From positions 1 to 64,000 of the forward strand of contig JAILLP010000029.1 of NCBI GenBank assembly GCA_024693065.1: DNA of 64,000 bases, in the 5' to 3' direction. The notes beneath the pieces are model-generated. The model was not told the origin of the DNA. It saw only the letters and a list, made by a program, of their open reading frames with translations, and searched no databases. A program made the position numbers and the translations under genes. Below are positions 9,401-16,719 of the stretch, piece after piece (position 1 is the stretch's first letter; each line of letters begins with the position of its first letter). Source of the stretch: Paludibacteraceae bacterium. Its GTDB lineage: Bacteria; Bacteroidota; Bacteroidia; Bacteroidales; Paludibacteraceae.

Positions 9401-10177
9401 GTTGAAAGGCTCGACCGTCGTCGGGAAGTTATGCGTCTCAGCCTTCAGGGAGATGACGGACTTCATCTTCTTCACCTCGAAGAAATCAGGCTTGTCGCCG
9501 GTCGCCGGAGCGAACTGCTCAATCTCAGGGCCCTCGTTGAAGGCCACGTTATCCTTGTAGGCGGAAACGATCTTGTTAGGGTTCTCCGCAGAGGTCTTCT
9601 TGATCATTTGGAAGAGGGAAGACTCCTTCTCCTCGCCGTCGATGATGAAGAGACCGCCGAAGATCTTATGGCGGCAGTGCTCGGAATTCACCTGAGAGAA
9701 TCCAAACACCTCACTGTCAGTTAATTTACGTCCTATCTTTTCGCTGACGCTATTCAGGTAGTCCATCTCCTGTTGGCTCAAGGCCAAGCCTTCCTGCTGG
9801 TTATAGGCGGCCAAGTCCTCGATGTAAACGATAGGGTCCGGTTTCTTGTCGATGGTGAAGATCGTCTGGTCCAGGCCATTGTAGACACGTTGCAGCATCG
9901 GGTCATGTTCGGAATCCTTTCCCTTGCAGGCGAAGTACTCTTCGATACGACGGATACCCTTCAGCGCCATGTTCTGGGTGATCTCCACCGCATTGGTACT
10001 CCAAGGAGTGATCATTTCACGGCGGGGACCGATAAACCACCCCGCAATATTTTTCTCATCGACGAACTCCGCACCGGAGAAGAGCCATGTGAGCTTCTCC
10101 AAGTCCTGAGCGTCAAACTTTTGGTCCGCATCAACAGCTATATAGCCTGCGTCCGCTTTCTTGAAAAATAGAACCAT
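6488..10177 (-). CDS. purL: Phosphoribosylformylglycinamidine synthase, large single-chain form
   Basis: 1229 residues. It converts formylglycinamide ribonucleotide to the amidine in purine synthesis, using ATP and glutamine. The long single-chain form carries an N-terminal PurS-like domain, the linker with ATP-binding region (FSQVNSEHCRHKIFGG, SLKAETHNFPT) and two AIRS-type halves. The C-terminal glutaminase has its nucleophile in LGICNGCQLM and its His in VAHGEGKF. Length and motifs are complete. It is transcribed alone from its own promoter and ends at an intrinsic terminator. Confidence 0.97.
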   Translation of the reverse strand: MVLFFKKADAGYIAVDADQKFDAQDLEKLTWLFSGAEFVDEKNIAGWFIGPRREMITPWSTNAVEITQNMALKGIRRIEEYFACKGKDSEHDPMLQRVYNGLDQTIFTIDKKPDPIVYIEDLAAYNQQEGLALSQQEMDYLNSVSEKIGRKLTDSEVFGFSQVNSEHCRHKIFGGLFIIDGEEKESSLFQMIKKTSAENPNKIVSAYKDNVAFNEGPEIEQFAPATGDKPDFFEVKKMKSVISLKAETHNFPTTVEPFNGAATGTGGEIRDRLGGGKASLPIAGTAVYMTSYPRTEKGRHWEDVLDPRKWLYQTPEQILIKASNGASDFGNKFGQPLICGSLLTYEHAENNKKYAYDKVIMLAGGVGFAKQKDSLKGEPEPGEKVVVMGGDNYRIGMGGGAVSSVETGQYSNAIELNAVQRANPEMQKRVSNVIRTLAESDNNPIVSIHDHGAGGHLNCLSELVESTGGKIDMDKLPIGDPTLSDKEIIGNESQERMGFLVKDKDIDLIKRIADRERAPMYVVGETTGDMQFVFQRANGDQPINLRLDYMIGKPPRTVIKDNTVVEKFAPVQTDDKNIQKYINDVLQLESVACKDWLTNKVDRSVTGKIAHQQCAGELQLPLNDLGAVALDYRGKSGIATSIGHAPSAALVDPAAGSVLAISEALTNIVWAPLADGLASVSLSANWMWPCKNPGEDARLYKAVEACSDFACELGVNIPTGKDSLSMTQKYGEDKVFSPGTVIISAGAEVSDVRRIVSPVLINKKDSYIYHIDFSYDALNLGGSALAATLNKVGDTVPTVKDAEYFADAFEAVQELINKNLILAGHDISEGGMITALLEMCFANTKGGLKVNLKDLPEPSLTKILFSENPGVLIQVEHKAEVEKILHNAGVGFAMIAKPTEERTIVVEKDGKKEVFDIDALRDVWYKSSYLLDRKQSGEACAKERYENYKKQPLQFKFDESFSGKLGKMGLTADRKRRSGVKAAIIREKGTNGEREMAYSLYLAGFDVKDVHMTDLTSGRETLEDVNMIVFCGGFSNSDVLGSAKGWAGGFRYSEKAKETLAKFYAREDTLSLGICNGCQLMAELELLYPEHEKKHRMLHNNSHKFESNFVGLTIPENDSVMFGSLSGSKLGVWVAHGEGKFDFPYAESEYNVIAKYTYEGYPANPNGSMYNVAGVCSKDGRHLAMMPHLERAIFPWQWAYYPEDRKAVDEVTPWLEAFVNARKWIENKK

Positions 10178-10219
10178 CTATGATTTAGTTTATGTATGAT
10201 ATCATCAATTAACTAACCG

Positions 10220-10250
10220 CGAAATTAGGTATAATTTTAGAGTTTGGCAA
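10220..10250 (-). promoter_or_regulatory. Promoter of purL
   Basis: On the minus strand, TTG (-33, at 10248-10250) is followed after 20 bases by TAATTTCG (-7, at 10220-10227), the Bacteroidetes layout. The start codon is 43 bases further on. No purine riboswitch structure was recognised in the short leader. Confidence 0.65.
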
Positions 10251-10343
10251 ATCCAAAGGAGCATGAAAATCTGACATGGTATAGACCTCTTTTTCTGCCC
10301 ATTCCTCACGACCCTCCGCATATCTTCTCCCCTAAAACAAAAA

Positions 10344-10380
10344 CGACCGAGCCGCCCCGCTACGGGAACTTGCTCGGTCG
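10344..10380 (-). terminator. Intrinsic terminator after the 198-residue orphan gene
   Basis: Nine-base stem CGACCGAGC/GCTCGGTCG. In the minus direction it is followed by TTTTTGTTTTAGGGG. It closes the AT-rich island transcribed towards purL. Confidence 0.85.
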
Positions 10381-10439
10381 CCACTTCTAATAAAAAAAAG
10401 ATTCGCTATTTGTATTGAGGATAGACGCTTTAATACAAA

Positions 10440-11036
10440 TCAAGAAAACACATTAATGGCTTTCATCTCTTTGTCTAAATCCAGCATCTTAACTTTTTTC
10501 CCGAAGTACTTGTATATTCGTTCGGAAAACCATTTTTGTCTTTCATATTTCCTTAGAATATTTTGGCTTCTTTTACACCATTCTTCTTCTCTTTTTTTGT
10601 AATCCTCATCACTTATTTCCCAAAAATAATTCAAATCATATTTCTGACCATAAATAGGGTAATGACGAAAAGAAGGGAAAGAACCATGGAAACCTATTTC
10701 TTGCTCCACATCACCTAGTTCAACCAATTTAACTAAGAATAAAATATGGCTGTCACTTGCTTTATAAGGATATATATCTACCCATGTGATGGAGTCCTGA
10801 ACAGAGTCTATATAATCACAAAGGGGCTCAAAACTCATGATTTTCACTCCGGACGGGACAGACAAGAACAGCTCTCTGTCTAAGGATGGATTATAACTAT
10901 CATTAATTCTCACACATACAAATTCTTCGATTCCAGAAATCTTATTGGTACAGTTTTCCTTCAAACGAAGCTCTATACTATCTAATAAACTTCTAACGTT
11001 TTCTCTAATTTTCGAATTCTCCATGGTTAATTTCAT
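10440..11036 (-). CDS. Unrecognised protein, candidate immunity protein
   Basis: 198 residues, no signal peptide or membrane segment, rich in Lys, Glu, Tyr and Trp, ending in a basic segment. I do not recognise a family. Its ATG shares one base with the stop codon of the RHS-like remnant before it (TAATG), a coupling typical of toxin-immunity pairs. An alternative ATG lies 12 bases downstream. It is clearly more AT-rich than purL and has its own terminator. The call as immunity protein is inference from context only. Confidence 0.45.
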   Translation of the reverse strand: MKLTMENSKIRENVRSLLDSIELRLKENCTNKISGIEEFVCVRINDSYNPSLDRELFLSVPSGVKIMSFEPLCDYIDSVQDSITWVDIYPYKASDSHILFLVKLVELGDVEQEIGFHGSFPSFRHYPIYGQKYDLNYFWEISDEDYKKREEEWCKRSQNILRKYERQKWFSERIYKYFGKKVKMLDLDKEMKAINVFS

Positions 11037-11176
11037 TAAACGGACGCAACGTCCATCACCGAGGTGAGGGGGTTCTGACGGTCGGTCAACGCAGCAAACA
11101 AGGTTTCTTTGCCGTCGTTCCCGACGTAAATCGCAGTTTGGCCGTTACCGCCACGATAATAGAAACTTTTATGATG
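11036..11176 (-). pseudogene. RHS-like remnant, 46 codons
   Basis: An open frame without a start codon, beginning after a TGA. It contains FYYRGGNGQTAIYVG and LFAALTDRQNPLTSVMD, which resembles the YD-repeat region and the TDHLGS-type motif of RHS proteins, with the motif eroded. Its base composition is GC-richer than both neighbours. It ends in TAATG overlapping the next gene. It is probably the trace of a deleted polymorphic toxin; the RHS assignment is tentative. Confidence 0.4.
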
Positions 11177-11444
11177 TCAAAAATGATTTCATTCTCTGCC
11201 AAAACGAAATCTTTTCAGTCTTATTCAGATCTAATACGAAGCCGTCGGGATACAAGACCTGTCCAGAAGTAATGTCAAAGAAAGCAACATCATGCGCACG
11301 GGCTTTTTCTTTTATCACAGGATGCACTCGAGGTCCATCGGACCATGCGAAGGCCATATAAACAGCACCCCATGCTATAACAATAGTCAGCTTCCTAGTA
11401 TTCTCCTTGTCCCAATTCTTCATTAGGAGGAGAGAACTCTCCAT
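11169..11444 (-). CDS. Small membrane-anchored hypothetical protein
   Basis: 91 residues, or 84 if the second ATG (11423) is used. A single hydrophobic segment (LTIVIAWGAVYMAFAWS) lies near the N terminus and is followed by a soluble tail of about 55 residues. No family recognised. Its 5' end overlaps the end of another open frame (11395-11565). It may be a small immunity protein or itself a fragment. Confidence 0.4.
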   Translation of the reverse strand: MESSLLLMKNWDKENTRKLTIVIAWGAVYMAFAWSDGPRVHPVIKEKARAHDVAFFDITSGQVLYPDGFVLDLNKTEKISFWQRMKSFLTS

Positions 11445-11565
11445 TCAATGGCGGCACAATATCCTTCATATCTAAGAAACTTTGAAGCTCACTCGTAGAA
11501 TGTCTATAATCATTATAATCAATGTTATCCGACCATTCTATCAACTTATAATACCACGCCCAAAG
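11395..11565 (-). pseudogene. Open reading-frame remnant without a start codon
   Basis: 56 codons open from just after a TGA to TAG, ending ...EELGQGEY. It includes WYYKLIEWSDNIDYNDY. There is no ATG until codon 33 and no promoter. It looks like the 3' end of a deleted gene in the toxin/immunity island. The function is unknown. Confidence 0.35.
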
Positions 11566-11673
11566 TCATTTTTGGAACGAAACCGTTTTTTCCTATCAAA
11601 TACCATTAAATCGAAACTCATAATTTCAACATTTTAGGCTGTCAATTAATCATAGGAAACGTCATTTCTTCAT

Positions 11674-12426
11674 TTAATCTAATTGCATATATTTTTCTCT
11701 GAACTCAAGATATTCAGGAGAAACAACTCCGTCACCTGCAACAATCATAAATGAGCCATTATCACGCAACAGCTTTTCCATCTCTTCTGCTGACATATGA
11801 GATCCTTCGCCTGCCCTCAGAATCGCCATGTTTTCATTCTGATTCCATCGTAATTCTTCGTCTGTATGACGTGTTCCCATTCTTGCAATAGCATTCTCAA
11901 TAACTTGCAATCCTTTTTCTTTTTCTCCTCGTATATAGTATAATATTGGAAGATATTTATCTCTTGTGACATTCTGTATTCCTGCTTCTCTTATATAAAA
12001 GGCATGAAAAAGAACATCGGAATTGGAATATTTTTCCCAATACTCATTTCCATAGGTCTCTATTGCCTTAAACATTTCAGAGAACTCTTTTTCATTAGAA
12101 AATTCATACGATAACTCCCATTTCTTAAATCTATTTTCTGGCATCAGATAACCAATATCCGTACTCATTGTGGGTTTCATTAAAGCAAGTTTATTTATTC
12201 CCGTTAATTCATATGCAATTCTTTCAACATTCTCATAGAGTATTCCTAACTGAATGCTGTAAGCTCTACACTTTTCATGAAATGCAGAAGAAGACCCAAC
12301 ACCTATTGTTGCATAGATATTTGGTTTAATTAACTTATAATAGAAGTATTTTTTCTTTTTGAACCCCAATGCTTTGATTCCTTTCGAAATACCTCTTTCT
12401 ATATTTTCCTTCGCTTCATTTATCAT
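11674..12426 (-). CDS. DUF4304-like protein
   Basis: 250 residues, cytoplasmic. The N-terminal half has the pattern of the DUF4304 family: GIKALGFKKKKYFYYK followed by an Ile-rich strand (IYATIGVGSSS) and SIQLGILYENV. This family is common in immunity and defence contexts but has no proven function. The C-terminal 80 residues look helical (EKEKGLQVIENAIARMG, MSAEEMEKLLRDNG). It is AT-rich and sits in the island of orphan genes. Confidence 0.5.
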   Translation of the reverse strand: MINEAKENIERGISKGIKALGFKKKKYFYYKLIKPNIYATIGVGSSSAFHEKCRAYSIQLGILYENVERIAYELTGINKLALMKPTMSTDIGYLMPENRFKKWELSYEFSNEKEFSEMFKAIETYGNEYWEKYSNSDVLFHAFYIREAGIQNVTRDKYLPILYYIRGEKEKGLQVIENAIARMGTRHTDEELRWNQNENMAILRAGEGSHMSAEEMEKLLRDNGSFMIVAGDGVVSPEYLEFREKYMQLD

Positions 12427-12510
12427 ATCTATTCATTGCTGTCCCGTTTTAAGTGAGCCAATCATTCTCTGAAATAATTGTCACCGCAACAGTTGCGATT
12501 GCTGCCGTGG

Positions 12511-13311
12511 CTAATCATGCCTCAATCTTTGTATGACATCCTCGATAAGATGGCCTGTTCCCCAATACACTATTGCGGCATCGTAACCACCCGATTCTAT
12601 CTTTTGCTGTTCATCGAAGAGATAGAGCGTGGCATATTGAAGGGATTCTGGCAAAAAAACCGTCTTATACAAAAAATATCCTTTTTCACCGGGTTTCCCA
12701 TGTGATCCAATATACCCAACTTTCTTTCCTATGAAATCGAACCCATTTGTTTTGTCATGGAAAATAGCATTGAGTTCTTTGCCCTCCTTCTCGTTTAGAA
12801 TATCATAATCTCCACTCTTTTTATGGACATGTATAAAAGAGTCCAACATTTGGATTTTCCTTTCATTTGAGACTTCCATGAAATCCTCAGATATAAGTGA
12901 AAAATATGGCTTCAAACACTCAACTTTTTGAAATTCCGATGCTGTACTCCACCCTCTTGAAAAATCGATATCATTCGTCTCACATGTTTTACTGTAGAGA
13001 TACCGACATGAGATCCATAAGATCTCCTTGTCTTTATCTTTAGCGTAATAGCTATCGTTAGTGCAATAGCTGTAGGCGATGAGCTTAAAATCGCCATTCT
13101 CATAACGCAGGAATTTAATTACCCCCCTATAACAACCAATCTTGCAGTCAAGAGCTACATCGATCAAAGTCTCGTTTTTTGCCTCTTTCGGACCCACGTA
13201 CACATACTTTGTGTACTTTGCTGCGCTTTGAGCCTGCATTTCATGGAAAGAGAAACATCCCCACAATAAAATTGCGAATAGTATACAAACACGGTGCTTC
13301 ATAAATATCAT
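12511..13311 (-). CDS. Secreted protein of unknown function
   Basis: 266 residues; a second ATG three codons in (MKHRVCIL) is at least as good a start. The signal sequence VCILFAILLWGC could be read as a lipobox ending in Cys, or as a type I signal cut after MQAQS. The mature part has no recognised domain. It contains three Cys close together (DCKIGCYRG, SYCTND). It is AT-rich. It may be an exported effector, an immunity lipoprotein or a host-range factor; none can be chosen. Confidence 0.5.
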   Translation of the reverse strand: MIFMKHRVCILFAILLWGCFSFHEMQAQSAAKYTKYVYVGPKEAKNETLIDVALDCKIGCYRGVIKFLRYENGDFKLIAYSYCTNDSYYAKDKDKEILWISCRYLYSKTCETNDIDFSRGWSTASEFQKVECLKPYFSLISEDFMEVSNERKIQMLDSFIHVHKKSGDYDILNEKEGKELNAIFHDKTNGFDFIGKKVGYIGSHGKPGEKGYFLYKTVFLPESLQYATLYLFDEQQKIESGGYDAAIVYWGTGHLIEDVIQRLRHD

Positions 13312-13368
13312 TTTATATTTATAAACTTAATAAATTGTGTATTATTGTGTTGCATACAAAGTTTGTGC

Positions 13369-13713
13369 CTATCTACATTGCAAAGGGTCGCCTGGCACTA
13401 TCACGAAAAGCGCATTGTCACATGAGGGATAATTTGCCACGAAATCATATGCCTTTTCACAGCTTCTTATAACATAATCGCTGTACGGCTCTGACTCTTG
13501 CCAATCGTAAAACCAGTTGGCATAAGCCGGGACTATCGTGCCACCATCACGCGCGTACACATCCCCTCCGAGAATTGGGATCATCTTGTCCCTAAGCAAA
13601 CTTATCACTTTCAGTGAACCCTCTTTAGGGAATGCATACTCATTCGCCCCTATATCGCCCAAATAATAGGATGTGCCAATCTCTTCTATATCGATTATTT
13701 CTTCTAAAAGCAT
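13369..13713 (-). CDS. Imm40-like immunity protein
   Basis: 114 residues. The segment LRDKMIPILGGDVYARDGG, then ANWFYDW and SCEKAYDFVANYP, closely matches my recollection of the Imm40 family of polymorphic-toxin immunity proteins (ILGGDVY and NW motifs). No matching toxin gene is present beside it, so it looks like an orphan immunity gene that would protect from toxins of neighbouring cells. It starts 15 bases after the end of the TSCPD gene and may be transcribed with it. Confidence 0.55.
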   Translation of the reverse strand: MLLEEIIDIEEIGTSYYLGDIGANEYAFPKEGSLKVISLLRDKMIPILGGDVYARDGGTIVPAYANWFYDWQESEPYSDYVIRSCEKAYDFVANYPSCDNALFVIVPGDPLQCR

Positions 13714-13728
13714 CTAATACTTAGCCTA

Positions 13729-13977
13729 TTACAAGAAAGCCTCCAACGCATGCGCCAGCTGGTCCGGGCAAGAGGTGCCGCGACCGCCGCAGTCGATGCC
13801 CTTCATCCTCGAGATGGCATCCTCCACCTTCATACCCTTCACAAGCGCGGCGATGCCCTGCGTGTTGCCATGGCAACCACCCATGAAACGAACCTCCTTG
13901 ATGATTCCGTCTTCCACCGTCACATTGATGAATCTTGAGCATGTGCCCACACACTCGTATGTCTTATTCATTTCCAT
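13729..13977 (-). CDS. TSCPD domain-containing protein
   Basis: 82 residues with four conserved cysteines arranged as in the small TSCPD family (TIGR03905-like): GTCSRFI, GGCHGN, GIDCGGRGTSCPDQLA. The domain also occurs at the end of class II ribonucleotide reductases; the stand-alone protein is of unknown function, possibly metal- or thiol-linked. The start could be either of the first two Met residues. Confidence 0.85.
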   Translation of the reverse strand: MEMNKTYECVGTCSRFINVTVEDGIIKEVRFMGGCHGNTQGIAALVKGMKVEDAISRMKGIDCGGRGTSCPDQLAHALEAFL

Positions 13978-14122
13978 AGCCTCAAATAATATACTGTTTC
14001 CACAAAGGTAATAATTGTTTCCTTATTCCCTTAATACTTTGGGCACAATGTCAAATTGGCTGTTGAGATTGTCGTAGAGAGGAGAGGGGACTTTGCCATT
14101 TCGTTGTTAATGACCCAAAAGA

Positions 14123-14153
14123 AGGGCGCACCAATCATCTTTTGGCACGCCCT
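14123..14153 (-). terminator. Probable terminator of the BspA-like gene
   Basis: AGGGCG/CGCCCT stem with an inner CCAA/TTGG extension across a 2x2 internal loop, followed in the minus direction by TTCTTTTGGG. Confidence 0.6.
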
Positions 14154-14197
14154 CCCTATTCATTGATGCGACGCTATGTGCGCACAGAATCCTTTCG

Positions 14198-15382
14198 TCA
14201 ACGCACAATGACCTTCTTGGCCACGCCATCCACACTCACTACGTATGTGCCCGACTGCACAGGAATTACTGTATATGACGCTATTGCCTTGCGTTGGCAG
14301 ACGATTTGACCTGCGAGATTGAGAACGCATATCTCACCCGTGGCGTTCCATACAGCGATGGATTGCTCCGCACCATAGACCTCCACGTCCGTCGAGGCGA
14401 GAAATTTAACACCCGCAGTGGTGCCCCAATGAACATTGAGCGGCAGTTTGCTGCCAAGACCATGGAAATCATAGCCATAGAAGAGAATCCAGCCCTCCGG
14501 TTCTTCTTTCGCTTCACAATAGATGGCGTTTTCCGGATGGTCAGGATCCATCAACTTCACACAACTCTCAAACGCACCTTCCCGAATTGTCTCAACAGAA
14601 ATAGGGATATAGACGCGGGTAAGGTTGTAACATTGATAAAAGGCTCTTTGCCCAATGCTTTTGACAGAATTAGGTATCACTAAGGAAGTAATGCCCTCAC
14701 AATACTCAAACGCACCTGTTTCAATATACGTCACCGAATTAGGAAGCTCAATGGACGTTAGGTTCTTGCAACCCTCGAATGCGAACCAGTCTATACCCTT
14801 GAGGGAATCAGGAAACGTAATGGAGGTCAACCCGCAAAATGAGAAGGCGAATCCACCGATGTATTTGAGGGTTTTGGGAAGATCCACGGTTTCCAAATTA
14901 CTACAATTTTGGAATGCATAATCACGAATATCCGTAACGGAGTTAGGTATCGTAACGGATCGTAGGCTTGCGCATCCGGAAAATGCGGCATCCTTTATTA
15001 TGGTGACAGAATTTGGTATGGTGACGGAGGTCAGGCTATCACATAGTTCAAACGCAGCTTCTCCAATTGTCGTGACGGTATTTGGTATGGTGACAGAGGT
15101 TAGTCTGTTGCAATACTGGAATCCATTGCGTCCAATCGAGGTGACTTTATATGTCTCGCCCTCGAACTCGACCTCACCAGGAATATCCAAACCACCCACT
15201 ATCCAATCGGCATAACCCAGCGATTTTACGGAGACCTCCTGCTTTGTCGAATCTGTTATCGTATATTCCAGTTTGTCAATGACAAACGCTTCCGACAAGG
15301 AGGGTATAGCTAAAAACACGAGACAAGTCAACCCATAAAGAAGATGACGTCTCCTCTCTGAAGGTGTAAACGTTTTATTCAT
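14198..15382 (-). CDS. BspA-like leucine-rich-repeat surface protein with T9SS tail
   Basis: 394 residues. An N-terminal signal peptide is cut near SLSEAFV. A beta-rich introductory segment (FVIDKLEYTITD) leads into about nine BspA-type repeats built on the pattern SVTIPNSVTxIxxxAFxxC. A linker with AIYCEAKEEPEGW follows. The last about 75 residues resemble a type IX secretion sorting domain (GTYVVSVDGVAKKVIVR). BspA proteins bind host matrix and other bacteria in oral species. It is the single-module relative of the two-module protein at 38734-41013. Confidence 0.88.
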   Translation of the reverse strand: MNKTFTPSERRRHLLYGLTCLVFLAIPSLSEAFVIDKLEYTITDSTKQEVSVKSLGYADWIVGGLDIPGEVEFEGETYKVTSIGRNGFQYCNRLTSVTIPNTVTTIGEAAFELCDSLTSVTIPNSVTIIKDAAFSGCASLRSVTIPNSVTDIRDYAFQNCSNLETVDLPKTLKYIGGFAFSFCGLTSITFPDSLKGIDWFAFEGCKNLTSIELPNSVTYIETGAFEYCEGITSLVIPNSVKSIGQRAFYQCYNLTRVYIPISVETIREGAFESCVKLMDPDHPENAIYCEAKEEPEGWILFYGYDFHGLGSKLPLNVHWGTTAGVKFLASTDVEVYGAEQSIAVWNATGEICVLNLAGQIVCQRKAIASYTVIPVQSGTYVVSVDGVAKKVIVR

Positions 15383-15596
15383 GCTGTATTCAATTTATGT
15401 TAATACTCTTATTCGTTTCTTCATCAAATAACGGCTTCACCACAATCGCCAACCCCAAAGTGCAACAATTACCCAAATGTATTGATTATTTTCCAAACAA
15501 TACCATGTATGCACGAAAAAATTTACCCCTGTCACGCATTAAGGAATGTGAAATGAGTCGGCAGATGCAGAATTTTATGTTAAAAATATTAAACAA

Positions 15597-15628
15597 TTAT
15601 GTTTTGTAACATAAAAGTACTATATTTG
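15597..15628 (+). promoter_or_regulatory. Promoter and operator-like inverted repeat of small RNA copy 1
   Basis: TATATTTG (-7) lies at 15621-15628. Upstream is the inverted repeat TTATGTT-TTGT-AACATAA (15598-15615), whose identical half sites recur before copy 2 at 30159-30176. The TTG in its loop may act as -33, although the spacing here (14 bases) is shorter than usual. Confidence 0.6.
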
Positions 15629-15633
15629 CATCG

Positions 15634-15694
15634 TGTTTTTCATGGTATTAGATTTAAGGTTTGAAGGAAGGATGTCGTGATGACATCTTTTTTT
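15634..15694 (+). ncRNA. Candidate small RNA, copy 1
   Basis: Predicted transcript of about 60 nt running from a TATATTTG promoter to a terminator hairpin (GATGTC/GACATC, closed by a G-U pair) followed by seven T. The first part, CGTGTTTTTCATGGTATTAG and ATTTAAGGTT, is identical to copy 2 on the other strand at 30062-30135. A 12-codon frame begins at the ATG (15642) but is not conserved in copy 2. I recall similar CATGGTATTAGATTTAAGG words in other Bacteroidales genomes but cannot name an RNA family. Confidence 0.6.
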
Positions 15695-15736
15695 CTAGTC
15701 TAAACCAAACCTATGATACTAAGCATATACAACGAA

Positions 15737-15764
15737 AAAAAGGAGACCAATTGGCCTCCTTTTT
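15737..15764 (-). terminator. Terminator between the small RNA and the outer-membrane protein gene
   Basis: AAAAAGGAG-A-CCAA/TTGG-C-CTCCTTTTT, a long stem with one A-C mismatch and T-rich ends on both strands. It best serves the minus-strand gene ending at 15800. Confidence 0.75.
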
Positions 15765-15799
15765 ATTTTTCACCACCCTTTCAAGCGGCATTGGAATCA

Positions 15800-16441
15800 T
15801 TAGAACTTGAATCCCAAGAAGATTCTGAATGAACCTGTACGGATTTTTTTGCCGACCATAAAATCACTCACGTCATCTCCCCAATCCTGGTAACCTAACT
15901 TTCCGCCTTTGATCTCGAAACCAGCCTGGAACACTTTAAACCTGTATGCGGCACCAACCCTGTGGGAAGCTCCGAATCCGAAAGAGCAACTAGAATCGTC
16001 ATTGACGTCGTTTTCAGTAGCTACCACCATCACATTAGGCATGATGTTGTAATACAAATCAACACACGACTTGTCATCCAAATAATAGGTTCCAATAGCA
16101 CCAATACCCAAGAAGTTGGTGTCGAAGAACTTTGTCTTCGAGGTGTATTGTGCCAATTTGTGCTTCACCCTCGCATACGAGAAGTCGAACCAGCGAGCGT
16201 TAATGGCGATACCCACCTTGCCTGGATTAGCGACATACCAGCGATTATCTATCGCAAAACCCAATGTTGGAGAAGCATTTGGATAGTCCTTGCTATACGT
16301 TACGTCCTCAACTCGGCCATACTTGTCACCGTGCAATCCGGCAAAAAATTTCAAACCAAAACCATTATCGTCATTCTGAGGACCAGCAAATGTACTCAAG
16401 CTAGCCATAAGGCTTAAAGCCAATACCACTAATTTTTTCAT
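15800..16441 (-). CDS. Outer-membrane beta-barrel protein
   Basis: 213 residues from the ATG at 16441, which gives a clean signal peptide (MKKLVVLALSLMASLSTFAG). The frame stays open 20 codons upstream but that extension has no signal-like character. The mature protein has alternating polar/hydrophobic strands and ends in FRIFLGFKF, a typical barrel terminal strand. It is a small porin- or OmpA-like barrel of unknown substrate. Confidence 0.75.
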   Translation of the reverse strand: MKKLVVLALSLMASLSTFAGPQNDDNGFGLKFFAGLHGDKYGRVEDVTYSKDYPNASPTLGFAIDNRWYVANPGKVGIAINARWFDFSYARVKHKLAQYTSKTKFFDTNFLGIGAIGTYYLDDKSCVDLYYNIMPNVMVVATENDVNDDSSCSFGFGASHRVGAAYRFKVFQAGFEIKGGKLGYQDWGDDVSDFMVGKKIRTGSFRIFLGFKF

Positions 16442-16629
16442 TTCTAAAAAAAACTTTAAGTGATTAATAATTCGTTTAAATATCAGAACAAAATTAAGCA
16501 TTATTTAAATACATTGTACACATTACGTTAACAAAACAAAAAAATTATACGCGACACCTCCGGAATACAAAAGGGATATACCATGTGGAGCATCGCATTT
16601 CAGCAGTTGGGCACATCGAGCTACCGTTT

Positions 16630-16673
16630 CAAAATTGACTTCGTCGAACTATTGTTTCAAAATTCTTAATTCA
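16630..16673 (-). repeat. Diverged copy of the intergenic TTCGACG repeat
   Basis: Read on the minus strand it gives GAATTAAGAATTTTGAAAC, then ATAGTTCGACGAAGTCAATT, the same order of words as in the 2130-2335 repeats. It lies between two divergently transcribed genes. Confidence 0.6.
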
Positions 16674-16688
16674 ATCTAGAATGTTTTA

Positions 16689-16696
16689 TACCTTCG
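16689..16696 (+). promoter_or_regulatory. Possible -7 element of the HelD-like gene
   Basis: TACCTTCG approximates the consensus. It lies inside the longest possible coding frame, which supports starting translation at 16720 rather than 16681. No -33 element was found. Confidence 0.35.
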
Positions 16697-16719
16697 CGTC
16701 TGTAAAAAAATTTACGGAC

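Larger units (their letters stand above)
15383..15799. other. 417-bp gene-free region with a small transcription unit
   Basis: It contains the leader of the BspA-like gene on the minus strand, the small RNA unit at 15597-15694 on the plus strand, and the terminator at 15737-15764. No protein-coding gene is supported. Confidence 0.6.

Noticed and set aside
10178-10439. Purine riboswitch before purL
   Set aside because: The promoter leaves a leader of only about 35 bases and no aptamer-like pairing was seen.
15642-15680. Micro-ORF MVLDLRFEGRMS in small RNA copy 1
   Set aside because: The same ATG in copy 2 reads through the terminator and beyond; only the RNA core, promoter and hairpin are conserved between the copies.
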